Of a DNA stretch of 64,000 bases, positions 26,317-36,144 are shown one piece after another (position 1 is the first letter of the stretch; each line of letters opens with the position of its first letter). Both the position numbers and the translations under genes were made by a program. The notes under the pieces were generated by a model. It saw only the letters and a program-made list of their open reading frames with translations. It was not told where the DNA came from and made no database searches. Source of the DNA: Compostimonas suwonensis (GTDB taxonomy: Bacteria > Actinomycetota > Actinomycetes > Actinomycetales > Microbacteriaceae); assembly GCF_002797855.1 (NCBI RefSeq), contig NZ_PGFB01000001.1:186001-250000 (forward strand), read 5' to 3'.

Positions 26317-27834
26317 ATGGCGCACTCGCTCGCCACCGCGAGCCTGTTGGTCATGTCTCTGCTCGCCCTGGGAGGCACACCGGCGGCCTTCGCCCAGGGC
26401 GTAGCGGGTGCTGAGTCCGCTCGGGTGTCGAGCTGGTCGGCCGAAGCCGGTGACGACGGTGTGCAGGATGCCTCGTCGATCCTCTTCGCGACCGAGGAGA
26501 CGCCGTCCTCCGAGCCGCCGGCGACGGACGCCCCCGGCACCGAGTCGCCGACCCCCGAGCCCGACGGAACCGAGCCTCCCGCGACCGAGCCTCCGGCCAC
26601 TGAGCCGCCCGCGACGGATCCTCCGGCGACCGAGCCGCCCACCACCGACCCGCCGACGACCGAGCCGCCCAGCACCGACGTGCCGAGCACCGATCCTCCC
26701 ACCACGGGCACCCCCACGCCGGAGCCCTCCGGCTCGAGCACTCCGACTCCCCCGCCCGCCACCCCGGGGCTCCCGACGGTGACCCCGGAGATCCCGGGCT
26801 CGACGCCGGCCGCGACCGCTCCGGGCGCCGAGCGCACATCGCTGAGCGCCGACACCGCGGCGAGCGTCGCGAAGCTGCTCGTGCTGCGCCAGCGCATCGA
26901 CTCCGGCCGGGTCGCGATCACGACCGCCGAGAAGGCCTACGACGCCGGCCAGACCGCCCGCACGACCGGGCTCGACCGGGCACGCCGGCTCGACCGCGAC
27001 GCCGCGACAGCGCTCAAGCAGTCCCAGCAGGCCGCCGGCACCTACGTGCGGATGCTGCGCGAAGGCCTCACGGCACCCGGAACGCTCGACGTGCTCTTCG
27101 CCGCCGACGACGCCAGCCTGCTGCACGACCTCGCGTCGGCCGACCGTCTCGCCCGCCTCTCGGAGCACCCGGCCAGCGTGAGCGAACGGGTCGTCGCCTA
27201 CCGCGAGGAGTCGAAGAACCTGACCGCCCGCGCGGAGCAGACCCGCACCGCCGCGAACGAGATCCCCCTCGACCAGCTCGCCGCAGCCGTCAACGACGCG
27301 CACAAGAACGTGACCGACCTCGAAGACCAGCTCGCCGAGGTCACGGCCATCGAGTCGGCCTCCAGCCAGGTGCGCGCCTTCGCGAACCTGCCGACGGATG
27401 CCGGTCAGCTGAGCGAGCAGGGCTGGGCTCTCCCCACCCGCGGCCGCATCAGCGACGGCTACGGACTGCGCCCGAACCGCCCGCTGCCCGACGTCAACGA
27501 GTTCCACAGCGGAACCGACGTCGCGGCTCCCTGCGGCACCCCGATCTACGCGGCGACCGCCGGAACCGTCGTGCAGGCCCAGCCCGAGGGCACCCTCGGC
27601 AACTGGATCATGATCGACCACGGCTCGGGCATCAGCACGGGCTACGGCCACATCGCCAACGGCGGCACCGCCGTCGCCGTCGGAGCCCAGGTGCAGGCGG
27701 GCCAGGTCATCGCGATCGTCGGCAGCACGGGCGCATCGACCGGATGCCATCTGCACTTCGAGGTGCACATCGACGGCGTCGCGATCGACTCGGTGCCGTT
27801 CCTCGCGGCGCGCGGTGTCGCCCTCGGCGGCTGA
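26317..27834 (+). CDS. Secreted M23 (LytM-like) peptidase with Pro/Thr-rich region
   Basis: A 505-residue exported protein. Residues 1 to about 27 are a signal peptide (ending AAFA). Residues about 65-170 are a low-complexity stretch of TEPPATDPP-type repeats. A coiled-coil part (about 185-345, rich in Ala, Arg, Glu) precedes a C-terminal M23 domain with HSGTD (His397, Asp401), GYGH and HLHFEV (478-483), the zinc ligands and catalytic His. Such proteins cut peptidoglycan cross-bridges or activate other hydrolases at the cell surface. AGGAG stands 8 nt before the ATG. The AACCGT/ACGGTT inverted repeat at about 26228-26244 may be regulatory. Confidence 0.88.
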   Translation: MAHSLATASLLVMSLLALGGTPAAFAQGVAGAESARVSSWSAEAGDDGVQDASSILFATEETPSSEPPATDAPGTESPTPEPDGTEPPATEPPATEPPATDPPATEPPTTDPPTTEPPSTDVPSTDPPTTGTPTPEPSGSSTPTPPPATPGLPTVTPEIPGSTPAATAPGAERTSLSADTAASVAKLLVLRQRIDSGRVAITTAEKAYDAGQTARTTGLDRARRLDRDAATALKQSQQAAGTYVRMLREGLTAPGTLDVLFAADDASLLHDLASADRLARLSEHPASVSERVVAYREESKNLTARAEQTRTAANEIPLDQLAAAVNDAHKNVTDLEDQLAEVTAIESASSQVRAFANLPTDAGQLSEQGWALPTRGRISDGYGLRPNRPLPDVNEFHSGTDVAAPCGTPIYAATAGTVVQAQPEGTLGNWIMIDHGSGISTGYGHIANGGTAVAVGAQVQAGQVIAIVGSTGASTGCHLHFEVHIDGVAIDSVPFLAARGVALGG

Positions 27835-27862
27835 CCCGCCCGCTCATCCCGGCCATCGGCCT

Positions 27863-27922
27863 CGCGAGTCGCGCCGAACCGTCCCCAACGCGCGTTTACG
27901 CAACGGTTCGACGCGATTCGAT
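27863..27922. repeat. 60-bp palindromic repeat, CGCGAGTCG family, copy 1
   Basis: Arms CGCGAGTCGCGCCGAACCGT and, at the right, ACGGTTCGACGCGATTCG are imperfect inverted repeats. A second copy lies at 39381-39440. It is in the convergent gap between the peptidase and clp genes. Confidence 0.65.
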
Positions 27923-27958
27923 CGTGCGGGAAGACGTTCTGCACCCACGGCGCCGCTA

Positions 27959-28013
27959 GAGTCGCCGAAAACCGCCCCCGACGACGATCGTTGGGGGCGG
28001 TTCTCGGCGACTC
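27959..28013. terminator. Bidirectional terminator between convergent genes
   Basis: A 21-bp inverted repeat (27959-27979 with 27993-28013), nearly perfect, with a 13-nt loop. It contains runs of A/T at the GAAAACC/GGTTCTC part. It serves the convergent peptidase and clp genes, and its outer arms (GAGTCGCCGA) resemble those of the 60-bp repeat family next to it. Confidence 0.75.
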
Positions 28014-28030
28014 GCGGGGGCGAGAAGGGG

Positions 28031-30595
28031 TTACGCGGCGAGCGGGAGACCGACGGCCACGCGGGCGGCGACCACGAGCTCGTCGCCGTTCGCGTCGACG
28101 ACGGCCTCGGCGCCATCCTGCAGCTCACCGCTCACCAGCAGGTCGGCGATGCGGTCGTCGACCTCGCGCTGGATGACGCGGCGCAGCGGGCGGGCGCCGT
28201 ACTCGGGCTCGTAGCCGTGGTCGGCGATCAGGTCGATCGCGGCATCCGTCACCGTCAGGGCGATGGAGCGGCCGGCCAGGCGGTCGGAGGACGCGTGCAG
28301 CAGCAGACGGACGATCGAGTGCAGCTGAGCCGCCTCGAGCTTCTGGAAGAGCACGATCTCGTCGATGCGGTTCAGGAACTCGGGGCGCATCGCCTCACGG
28401 AGCTTGCCCATCACGCGGTCGCGCAGAGCCTTGTCGGAGCCGAAGCCGTTCGCAGCCGCACCGTCGGCGATGAAGCCCACGGCTCCGCTGCGGCTCGCCA
28501 GGAACTCCGAGCCGAGGTTCGAGGTCATGATGACGACCGTGTTGCGGAAGTCGACCGTGCGGCCCTGGCCGTCGGTGAGGCGCCCGTCGTCCAGCACCTG
28601 CAGCAGCAGGTTGAAGACATCCGGGTGGGCCTTCTCGATCTCGTCGAAGAGCACGACCGAGTACGGGTTGCGGCGCACGCGCTCGGTCAGCTGCCCTGCC
28701 TCGTCGTAACCGACATAGCCGGGAGGGGCTCCGACGAGCCGGGAGACCGTGTGGCGCTCGCCGAACTCGCTCATGTCGAAGCGCAGCATCGACTTCTCGT
28801 CGCCGAACAGCGAGCCGGCCAGAGCCTTCGCGAGCTCGGTCTTGCCGACACCGGTCGGGCCGAGGAACAGGAAGCTGCCGATGGGTCGGCGCGCGTCACC
28901 CATACCCGTTCGATTGCGCCGCACGGCCTTGGCGACCACGGTCACGGCGTCGTCCTGGCCGATCACCCGATCGTGCAGCTCGTCTTCGAGACGGGACAGC
29001 CGCTCGCGGTCGACCTCGGTGAGCCTGCTGGCCGGGATGCCGGTGGCCCGCGAGATCACGGCGGCGATCTCGGCCTCGTCGACGACGGCCGACAGCTGCG
29101 TCGACTCGGAGGATCCGACCGCTGCGAGCTTCTCGTGCAGCGACTCCAGCTCGTCGCGCAGACGCGACGCCTCCTCGTAGTGCTCCGCGGCGACCGCCGA
29201 GTTCTTGGCGGCCTCCAGCTCGGCGAGCTGCTCGAGCAGCGCGGAGGTGTCGACACGGGTGCCGAGCTTCAGACGCAGACGCGCCCCGGCCTGGTCGATG
29301 AGGTCGATGGCCTTGTCGGGCAGGAAGCGGTCGGTAACGTACCGGGCGGAGAGCTCGACGGAGGCGCGGATCGCGTTCTCCGTGTAGCTCACGCCGTGGT
29401 GGTCTTCGTAGCTCTTCCGCAGGCCCGACAGGATGAGCACGGCATCCTCGATGCTCGGCTCGCCGACCTGCACGGGCTGGAAGCGGCGTTCGAGCGCCGA
29501 GTCCTTCTCGATCGCGCGGTACTCCTTGAGAGTGGTCGCGCCCACGACGTTGAGCTCACCGCGGGCGAGCCGCGGCTTCAGGATGTTGCCCGCGTCCATG
29601 CCGCCCTCGCCCGACGCTCCCGCGCCGACGACGGTGTGCAGCTCGTCGAGGAAGACGATGAGCTGCGACCTGTGGCTGCTGATCTCGTCCATGAGCTTCG
29701 TGAGGCGCTCCTCGAAGTCGCCGCGGAAGCGGGTGCCCGAGATCATGCCGGGCAGGTCGACCGTCACAACGCGCTTCTCGCGCAGCTGCTCGGGAACGGC
29801 GCCGTCGACGATGGCCTGGGCGAGTCCTTCGACGATCGCGGTCTTGCCCACGCCGGCCTCGCCGATCAGAACCGGGTTGTTCTTGGTGCGGCGCGACAGG
29901 ATCTCGATGGTCTGCTCGATCTCGTCGGCACGGCCGATCACGGGGTCGAGCTTGCCCTCGCGGGCGAGTGCGGTGAGGTCGGTGCTGAACGTGTCGAGGG
30001 TGGGGGTCTGCGACGGGCTCGCCGCGGCATCCGTCTCGCTCGAGGCGTCGGATGCCGGTGACTCGGCCGTCTGGCCCATGCCCGACTGCAGGGCGTCCGG
30101 GGTGACGCCTGCCGCAGACAGCACCTGGCCGGCGGGGGAATCCTGCCCGATCACGAGCGCGAAGAAGAGGTGCTCGGGGTCGATGTAGGTCGAGCCGGAG
30201 GCACGGGCCACCTGGTAGGCGTGGAAGAGCGCACGCTGCGACGACGGGGTGAGCGAGGGCGCCGCGGTGGCGCGCTCGGACGACGCCTGGGGAAGGCGCT
30301 GCTCGGCAGCGCTCGCGATGCTCGCGGGGTCGGCACCGACACGCCTGATGACGTCGCTGGCCGGCTCCTGCTCGGCGATCACCCGCAGGATGTGCAGGGC
30401 GTCGAGCTCGCTGTGGCCGTGTTCGAGCGCGAAACGCCCCGCCTGGGCGAGCACGTTCTGAGTGCGCCGGCTGATGAGCCGACTGAGGTCGATGGAGCGC
30501 CCGGACTGTGCCGCGCGCTCGCCCTCGAGGTACCGGGCGAGGAACTCGTCGAAGGAGTTCGTTCCGGAGTTCTCGGGGTCAGAGTATGTAGGCAT
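28031..30595 (-). CDS. Clp family AAA+ unfoldase (ClpC-like, heat-shock regulated)
   Basis: An 854-residue two-ring ATPase: Clp N-domain repeats (about 30-165), a Ser/Ala-rich linker, D1 with Walker A GEAGVGKT (245-252) and [11 protein letters not shown], a UVR-type segment ([18 protein letters not shown]), then D2 with GPTGVGKTE (about 577-585), DMSEF and [12 protein letters not shown]. It unfolds proteins for the Clp protease or for rescue. The short middle region with the UVR segment points to a ClpC type rather than the long coiled-coil ClpB. ATG 30595 has AAAGGAAG upstream. Two HspR-like operators lie just upstream, a control more usual for clpB. The N-terminal 30 residues are unusual and acidic/Ser-rich. 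Confidence 0.9.
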   Translation of the reverse strand: MPTYSDPENSGTNSFDEFLARYLEGERAAQSGRSIDLSRLISRRTQNVLAQAGRFALEHGHSELDALHILRVIAEQEPASDVIRRVGADPASIASAAEQRLPQASSERATAAPSLTPSSQRALFHAYQVARASGSTYIDPEHLFFALVIGQDSPAGQVLSAAGVTPDALQSGMGQTAESPASDASSETDAAASPSQTPTLDTFSTDLTALAREGKLDPVIGRADEIEQTIEILSRRTKNNPVLIGEAGVGKTAIVEGLAQAIVDGAVPEQLREKRVVTVDLPGMISGTRFRGDFEERLTKLMDEISSHRSQLIVFLDELHTVVGAGASGEGGMDAGNILKPRLARGELNVVGATTLKEYRAIEKDSALERRFQPVQVGEPSIEDAVLILSGLRKSYEDHHGVSYTENAIRASVELSARYVTDRFLPDKAIDLIDQAGARLRLKLGTRVDTSALLEQLAELEAAKNSAVAAEHYEEASRLRDELESLHEKLAAVGSSESTQLSAVVDEAEIAAVISRATGIPASRLTEVDRERLSRLEDELHDRVIGQDDAVTVVAKAVRRNRTGMGDARRPIGSFLFLGPTGVGKTELAKALAGSLFGDEKSMLRFDMSEFGERHTVSRLVGAPPGYVGYDEAGQLTERVRRNPYSVVLFDEIEKAHPDVFNLLLQVLDDGRLTDGQGRTVDFRNTVVIMTSNLGSEFLASRSGAVGFIADGAAANGFGSDKALRDRVMGKLREAMRPEFLNRIDEIVLFQKLEAAQLHSIVRLLLHASSDRLAGRSIALTVTDAAIDLIADHGYEPEYGARPLRRVIQREVDDRIADLLVSGELQDGAEAVVDANGDELVVAARVAVGLPLAA

Positions 30596-30614
30596 GTGGT
30601 GACTTCCTTTGAAA

Positions 30615-30697
30615 CTTGAGTGCCATTCACTCAAGTTCAACGCGGGCGCCGATGATTCATTCCCGAGATCCCAGAACTTGATACACGGTGACTCAAC
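30615..30697. promoter_or_regulatory. HspR operators (HAIR elements) upstream of clp
   Basis: CTTGAGT-N7-ACTCAAG at 30615-30635 is an exact match to the HspR-associated inverted repeat of actinobacteria. A weaker copy, CTTGATA-N7-ACTCAAC, lies at 30677-30697. The exact copy is 20 nt from the clp start codon, so HspR should repress clp until heat shock. No hspR gene is in the window. Confidence 0.88.
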
Positions 30698-30869
30698 TCC
30701 GTTGAGGATCTCCCCATGCGCTACGAAGGTGGCCGGGATGAATCATGGAGATGTCTCACCAGTGTTGAATCAGTGAACTTTTCATCAATATGCTGTGCAA
30801 ACGTTCTCGTACCCCAGATCCTGGGATTAACCTCGCCATACACGCTCCAAGCCGAAAGGCAACAGAATC

Positions 30870-31115
30870 TTGACTCGCTCGAACGGCGTCATCCGTCCCG
30901 CCGACGCCACCGTATTCGTGGGAATGCTCGCGACACTGCACACCCTGCTCGACTGGGACGAACCCGACATCCTCGATCAGCTTCTCCGCCGCCTGCGCAA
31001 CGATCTGGTGAAACTGGGCCTGAGCGAATCCGACTCGAAAGACGATCAGCTGGCCGCCATCGACGCCATGATCACCCGCCTGCGTCGCGACGCCCTCGGT
31101 AAAGAAGCCGCCTGA
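30870..31115 (+). CDS. Small hypothetical protein
   Basis: An 81-residue ORF with TTG start (GAAAGG about 11 nt upstream) and strong third-position GC. It is predicted mostly helical and charged, with LHTLLDWDEPDILDQLLRRLRNDLVKLGL in the middle; no membrane segment or known motif. It diverges from clp and shares its promoter region with the HspR sites, so a stress-linked role is possible. I do not recognise a family. Confidence 0.55.
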   Translation: MTRSNGVIRPADATVFVGMLATLHTLLDWDEPDILDQLLRRLRNDLVKLGLSESDSKDDQLAAIDAMITRLRRDALGKEAA

Positions 31116-31243
31116 GCTCGGTCGCACGCCGGGCAGCTCACCCGAACCACGCCGCGATCCCCCGTCGGATGCCCACACGGTCGGCCACATCGGCTTAGAT
31201 CGAAGAGGCGGGCGCCCCAGGCCCGCCCAGAGGGAGTGGCACA

Positions 31244-32287
31244 GTGCGCGCGGTGTATTTCGAGGAGTTCGGCCAGGCACCCGTCATCCGCGAGGTGCCC
31301 GACCCGGTCGCGAGCCCGGGCGGCGTGGTCGTGCGGGTGCAGACGACGGGGCTGTGCCGCAGCGACGTCCACGGCTGGCTCGGTCACGACGACGGCATCG
31401 CCCTGCCGCATGTGCCCGGCCATGAGCTCGTGGGCGTGATCGAGCAGATCGGCGCGAACGTCACGGGCTTCGCGCCCGGGCAGCGCGTCACCACGCCCTT
31501 CGTCTGCGCGTGCGGCCGCTGCCCCGAATGCCTCGGCGGCAACGCTCAGGTGTGCCGCAACCAGACGCAGCCCGGCTTCACGCACTGGGGTTCGTACGCC
31601 GAGCTCGTGGCGCTGCACGACGCCGAGCTCAACCTCATCCCGGTTCCCGATGAGATGGATGCCGGTGCGGCCGCCCTGCTCGGATGCCGCTTCGCCACCG
31701 CCTTCCGCGGGCTCGTGCACCAGAGCGCCCTCCAGCCGGACGAGTGGCTGCTCGTCGTCGGCTGCGGCGGAGTGGGGCTGAGCGCCGTTATGATCGGTCG
31801 CGCGATCGGCGCCCGGGTCATCGCCGTCGACATCAGCGACGGTGCGCTCGCCACCGCCGCCCGGCTGGGCGCCGAGCACACGATCAACACGGATGGTGTG
31901 GAGCAGGGCGAGATCCTGAGCACGATCCGTGCGATCACGGGCGAGGCCGGCGTCGACGTCTCGGTGGAGGCGCTCGGGCGGGAGGCCACCGTGGCGCTCG
32001 CGATCCTCTCGCTCGCGCCGCGCGGCCGGCACGTGCAGATCGGCCTGCTCGCGAACGACCCCGTCGTGCCGATGTCGGCGATCATCGCCGGGGAGCTGAC
32101 CATACGGGGCAGCCACGGCATGCCGGCATCCGACTATCCGGAGCTGCTCGCTCTCGTCGCCTCAGGGGCGCTTCGGCCCCAGGAGCTCATCGACCAGCAC
32201 ATCGGCCTCGACGAGGTGCCCGAGGCGATGTTGCGGATGTCGCGGGGCGAGCTCACCGGCGTCACCGTGATCGACGTCGCCGCCTGA
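31244..32287 (+). CDS. Zinc-dependent alcohol dehydrogenase (MDR family)
   Basis: A 347-residue medium-chain dehydrogenase. The catalytic zinc site is GLCRSDVHGWLG and PGHELVG; the structural zinc site is CACGRCPECLGGNAQVC with four Cys. The Rossmann part VVGCGGVGLSAV starts near residue 170. It oxidises or reduces an alcohol/aldehyde with NAD(P). GTG 31244 follows AGGGAG. No operon partner: a small protein lies upstream and a minisatellite downstream. The substrate is unknown. Confidence 0.9.
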   Translation: MRAVYFEEFGQAPVIREVPDPVASPGGVVVRVQTTGLCRSDVHGWLGHDDGIALPHVPGHELVGVIEQIGANVTGFAPGQRVTTPFVCACGRCPECLGGNAQVCRNQTQPGFTHWGSYAELVALHDAELNLIPVPDEMDAGAAALLGCRFATAFRGLVHQSALQPDEWLLVVGCGGVGLSAVMIGRAIGARVIAVDISDGALATAARLGAEHTINTDGVEQGEILSTIRAITGEAGVDVSVEALGREATVALAILSLAPRGRHVQIGLLANDPVVPMSAIIAGELTIRGSHGMPASDYPELLALVASGALRPQELIDQHIGLDEVPEAMLRMSRGELTGVTVIDVAA

Positions 32288-32356
32288 CGATTCGCGGCCG
32301 GCTCGCACCCGGGCAGCGCGAGCGCGGGACTGTTGCCGGGCGACGAGCGCCGACGG

Positions 32357-32494
32357 GCCGCGCTCGGGGACAGACCCGCGGTCGACGACAGAGCCGCGCT
32401 CGGGGACAGAGCCGCGCTCGGGGACAGACCCGCGCTCGGGGACAGAGCCGCGCTCGGGGACAGACCCGCGGTCGACGACAGAGCCGCGGTCGAC
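32357..32494. repeat. 18-bp minisatellite
   Basis: Seven 18-bp units from 32369 to 32494, preceded by a partial unit. They alternate GACAGAGCCGCGCTCGGG with variants (CCCGCG for GCCGCG, GGTCGAC for GCTCGGG). It is intergenic between the alcohol dehydrogenase and helicase genes, and 18 is a multiple of 3, so short open frames across it are repeat artefacts. Confidence 0.85.
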
Positions 32495-32539
32495 GTCTGG
32501 CCAGGGCGGGCCGTCGGCGGCGCGTGAGAGCATGGACGC

Positions 32540-35500
32540 ATGTCGCCCGCCGCTTTCCCCCTGGTGGACGCCGTCGACATCCTGCGCCTCGTGGGGCACC
32601 CCTCGTTCGAGCGCGGGCGCGACGACGCGAGGGCCGGCCGGGTGACCCGCATCGACTGGCACGCCGAGACGTCACGGCTCTCGGGCGCGGTGTCGGGCGA
32701 CGGCGAGCAGGAATGCTGGGTCGAGCTGCGCACCAACGCCAAGGGCTACGTGCCCGTCGACAGCTATTGCAGCTGCCCGCTGACGGTCGACTGCCGGCAC
32801 GTCACGGCGCTCATGTTCCGCAGCAACACCGAGCACGTGCGCGACGACGCCGCGACCCGGCAGGATGCCGGCGCCTGGGCGACGGCATCCGCGACGACAG
32901 CGGGCGGCGACCCCGGCATCGGGCCCGACCCGAGCACCGGCGCAGACACCGGCACAGGCACAGGCACCGCCCGGCGAACGACGAGGCCGCAGAAGACCCC
33001 GGCGCAACCCGGGTGGAAGACCGTGATGACGGCGCTGACGGCGCGGCCGCCGGCATCCGCATCCCGGCACGCACCGGGTCGGACTGCCGAGCGCGCACCC
33101 GGGCAGACCAGCCCGATGGGCCTGCAGTTCGAGGTGCGCGAGCACACCGAGCGCGAGAGGGACCGCTGGCTCGGCCCCGTCGTCAAGGCCGCGACCGCGC
33201 AGGCCAGACGCGGCCCGCGACACCTGGGTGTGCGCCCCGTCATGCGCAACGACAAAGGCAACTGGGTGCGCGGCAACCTCGGCTGGAACAGCTTCGCCCA
33301 CCAGTCCCACCAGCTGAACCTGAACCCCGAGCACCGTCTCTGGTTCGCGCAGTTCGCCGCTGTACAGCGGGCCGACCGCGCCCTCTACCCGAACCACGAC
33401 CCCGAGTGGCTCTACCTCGACGACTTCGCGAGCCCCCTGCTCTGGCGCCTGCTCGACGACGCGAGCGAGCTGGGCATCCCCCTGCTGGGCTCGAAGAAAG
33501 ACACGGTCGTCACGATCGGCCGGCAGGCGGTCGTGGGCCTGGATGCCGCGCGCGCACCCGACGGCGAGGTGCGGCTGACACCCGTGCTCGCGGTCGATGG
33601 CCAGCGCCACGGCGCGAGCGAGGCGGGCGCGATCGGCACCCACGGGGTCTACCTCTATGAGCTCGCACCGACGATCGCCTTCACGCTCGCGCCCACGAGC
33701 CGCCCGATCCCCGACGAGCAGAGAGCGCTGCTGAGCCCCGCTCAGCCGCTCGTCGTTCCCGCGGCCGACCTCGGCGCCTTCCTCGACGACTACTACCCGC
33801 GACTGCGGCAGGTGATCGAGGTGACGAGCACAGACGGCTCGGTCGAACTGCCGCAGATCGCGCCGCCCGTGCTCGTGCTGACCGCGACGTTCCAGGCGAA
33901 GCAGGCGCTGCGGCTCGACTGGGCCTGGCAGTACGGCGACGAGACGTCCCGAGGCGGGCGGATGCCGCTGCACCCTCTGCCGGGCAGCCCCGGGTTCCGC
34001 GACGAGGCCGCCGAGCGCGACATCCTGAACCGGGTCGAGAGCACGCTGAGGGGCGCCGGGCCCGACGCCCCTCCCCTCGAGTCGCGCACGACCCTGCGCG
34101 GGCTCGAGGCCGCGATGTTCAGCGAGAAGGTGCTTCCCCTGCTCGAGCAGCTCGTCGGCGTGCGTCTCGACGTCGTGGGCGAGCGGCCCGACTACCACGA
34201 GCTCACCGAGCCCCCGCAGCTGATCGTCACGACCGTGGAGACCGACAAGCGCGACTGGTTCGACCTCGGCGTTATGGTCACGATCGAGGGTCGCACCATC
34301 CCCTTCCAGCCGCTCTTCACGGCGATGTCGAAGGGCAAGGACCGCCTGCTGCTCATCGACAACAGCTATCTCTCGCTGCACCAGCCCGCCCTCGAGCAGC
34401 TGCGCGAGCTCATCGAGGAGGCCCGGTCGCTGCAGGAGTGGGAGACGGGGCTGCGCATCAGCCGCTACCAGGCGAGCCTGTGGGCCGAGTTCGAAGACCT
34501 CGCCGACGAGACCGTGCAGGCGCAGACCTGGCGGGAGTCGGCCGCCGCCCTGGGCGGCGTCACCGGCGTCGACGAGGTGCCGGTGCCGAGCGGCGTGCAC
34601 GCGACCCTGCGCCCCTACCAGGCCGAGGGCTTCTCCTGGCTCGTCTTCCTCTGGAAGCACCGACTGGGCGGGATCCTCGCCGACGACATGGGGCTCGGCA
34701 AGACCCTGCAGGCGCTCGCCCTCGTCGCACACACCCGCGAGACGGCCGCGACCGCGGATGCCGCTCCCGCCGCGAACGCGGACGCCCCGCCCACAGGCCC
34801 AGACCCCGGGGGCAGCCCGCCGTTCCTCGTCGTCGCCCCCACCTCCGTCGTCTCGAACTGGCTGAGCGAGGCGCAGCGGTTCACCCCCGGGCTCGTCGTG
34901 CGAGCCGTGACCACAACCCAGGCGAAGGGGCGGATGCCGCTGGCCGAGCTCGCCCGCGGCGCCGACATCCTCGTCACCTCGTACACGCTCTTCCGTCTCG
35001 ACAACGCGGCCTACCGCGAGCAGCCGTGGGCCGGCATGATCCTCGACGAGGCCCAGTTCGTGAAGAACCACGGCTCGGCGGTGCACCGGCACGCCCGCGA
35101 GATGGAGCTCCCGTTCACCCTCGCCATCACGGGCACGCCCATGGAGAACAACCTCATGGAGCTGTGGGCGCTCTTCTCGATCGTCGCGCCCGGGCTGTTC
35201 GCCTCGGCTCCGAGGTTCCGCGAAGGCTACCTGCGCTCGATCGAGCGTGGCGAGACGGAGCCGCTCGCCCGGCTGCGCCGCCGCATCCGACCGCTGATGA
35301 TGCGCCGCACCAAGGAGCTCGTCGCCACCGAGCTGCCCCCGAAGCAGGAGCAGGTGCTGACGATCGAGCTCGCGCCCCGGCACCGCAAGCTCTACGACAC
35401 GGTGCTGCAGCGGGAGCGGCAGAAGCTGCTGGGCCTCATCGACGACGATCTCGACCGCAACCGCTTCATCGTCTTCCGCTCGCTGACCCTGCTGAGGATG

Positions 35501-36055
35501 CTGAGCCTCGACGCCTCGCTCATCGACGAGGAGTACGCGTCGATCCCGTCGAGCAAACTCGACGCGCTCGTCGAGCAGCTCGACGACGTCGTGGCGGAAG
35601 GCCATCGCGCCCTCGTCTTCAGCCAGTTCACCTCCTTCCTGCGCAAGGCCGCGACGAGGCTCGAGGAGCAGGGCATCGACGTCGTCTACCTCGACGGCTC
35701 GACCCGCAACCGGCGGGAGGTGATCGGCGGTTTCACGGAGGGCACGGCCCCGGTCTTCCTCATCAGCCTGAAGGCCGGGGGCTTCGGCCTCAACCTCACC
35801 GAGGCCGACTACGTGTTCCTGCTCGACCCCTGGTGGAACCCGGCGGCCGAAGACCAGGCCATCGACCGCACCCACCGCATCGGCCAGACGAAGAACGTCA
35901 TGGTCTACCGGATGGTGGCAGCGGACACGATCGAGGAGAAGGTCATGGCCCTGCAGCGCAGGAAGGCGAAGCTCTTCGCCTCGGTGATCGACGACGAGGC
36001 GCTCTTCAGCTCAGCGCTCACGGCCGACGACATCCGCGGGCTCCTCGACGCCTGA
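32540..36055 (+). CDS. SNF2-family helicase with SWIM zinc finger
   Basis: An 1,171-residue protein. The N-terminal SWIM finger (CSCPLTVDCRH, residues about 76-86) binds DNA or protein. A variable linker (about 105-190, Pro/Thr/Gly-rich) and a long middle domain follow. The SNF2 ATPase has DDMGLGKTLQAL (about 714-725), DEAQFVKN (about 835), ITGTPMENNLMELW, LISLKAGGFGLNL and DPWWNPAAEDQAIDRTHRIGQ. These proteins remodel protein-DNA complexes or act in repair. ATG 32540 is supported by the SWIM-associated N-terminus. No partner genes of a known defence system are adjacent. Confidence 0.9.
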   Translation: MSPAAFPLVDAVDILRLVGHPSFERGRDDARAGRVTRIDWHAETSRLSGAVSGDGEQECWVELRTNAKGYVPVDSYCSCPLTVDCRHVTALMFRSNTEHVRDDAATRQDAGAWATASATTAGGDPGIGPDPSTGADTGTGTGTARRTTRPQKTPAQPGWKTVMTALTARPPASASRHAPGRTAERAPGQTSPMGLQFEVREHTERERDRWLGPVVKAATAQARRGPRHLGVRPVMRNDKGNWVRGNLGWNSFAHQSHQLNLNPEHRLWFAQFAAVQRADRALYPNHDPEWLYLDDFASPLLWRLLDDASELGIPLLGSKKDTVVTIGRQAVVGLDAARAPDGEVRLTPVLAVDGQRHGASEAGAIGTHGVYLYELAPTIAFTLAPTSRPIPDEQRALLSPAQPLVVPAADLGAFLDDYYPRLRQVIEVTSTDGSVELPQIAPPVLVLTATFQAKQALRLDWAWQYGDETSRGGRMPLHPLPGSPGFRDEAAERDILNRVESTLRGAGPDAPPLESRTTLRGLEAAMFSEKVLPLLEQLVGVRLDVVGERPDYHELTEPPQLIVTTVETDKRDWFDLGVMVTIEGRTIPFQPLFTAMSKGKDRLLLIDNSYLSLHQPALEQLRELIEEARSLQEWETGLRISRYQASLWAEFEDLADETVQAQTWRESAAALGGVTGVDEVPVPSGVHATLRPYQAEGFSWLVFLWKHRLGGILADDMGLGKTLQALALVAHTRETAATADAAPAANADAPPTGPDPGGSPPFLVVAPTSVVSNWLSEAQRFTPGLVVRAVTTTQAKGRMPLAELARGADILVTSYTLFRLDNAAYREQPWAGMILDEAQFVKNHGSAVHRHAREMELPFTLAITGTPMENNLMELWALFSIVAPGLFASAPRFREGYLRSIERGETEPLARLRRRIRPLMMRRTKELVATELPPKQEQVLTIELAPRHRKLYDTVLQRERQKLLGLIDDDLDRNRFIVFRSLTLLRMLSLDASLIDEEYASIPSSKLDALVEQLDDVVAEGHRALVFSQFTSFLRKAATRLEEQGIDVVYLDGSTRNRREVIGGFTEGTAPVFLISLKAGGFGLNLTEADYVFLLDPWWNPAAEDQAIDRTHRIGQTKNVMVYRMVAADTIEEKVMALQRRKAKLFASVIDDEALFSSALTADDIRGLLDA

Positions 36056-36144
36056 GCGTGCGTGCGGGTGGGCGCGCGGGCGGCCCCGCGGCGAGCCGAC
36101 GCCTGAGCGCGCGTTCGCCCGGGCGCGGCGGCCGCGGCATCCGC

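Noticed and set aside
32333-32527. Small ORF reading DRPAVDDRAALG repeats
   Set aside because: The 18-bp minisatellite keeps every frame open; codons follow the repeat, with no ribosome site and no conserved context.
32540-36055. SNF2 helicase as part of an anti-phage system (DISARM- or BREX-like)
   Set aside because: No methyltransferase, DUF1998 protein, PglZ or phospholipase-D gene is adjacent; SWIM-SNF2 proteins are common housekeeping genes in actinobacteria.
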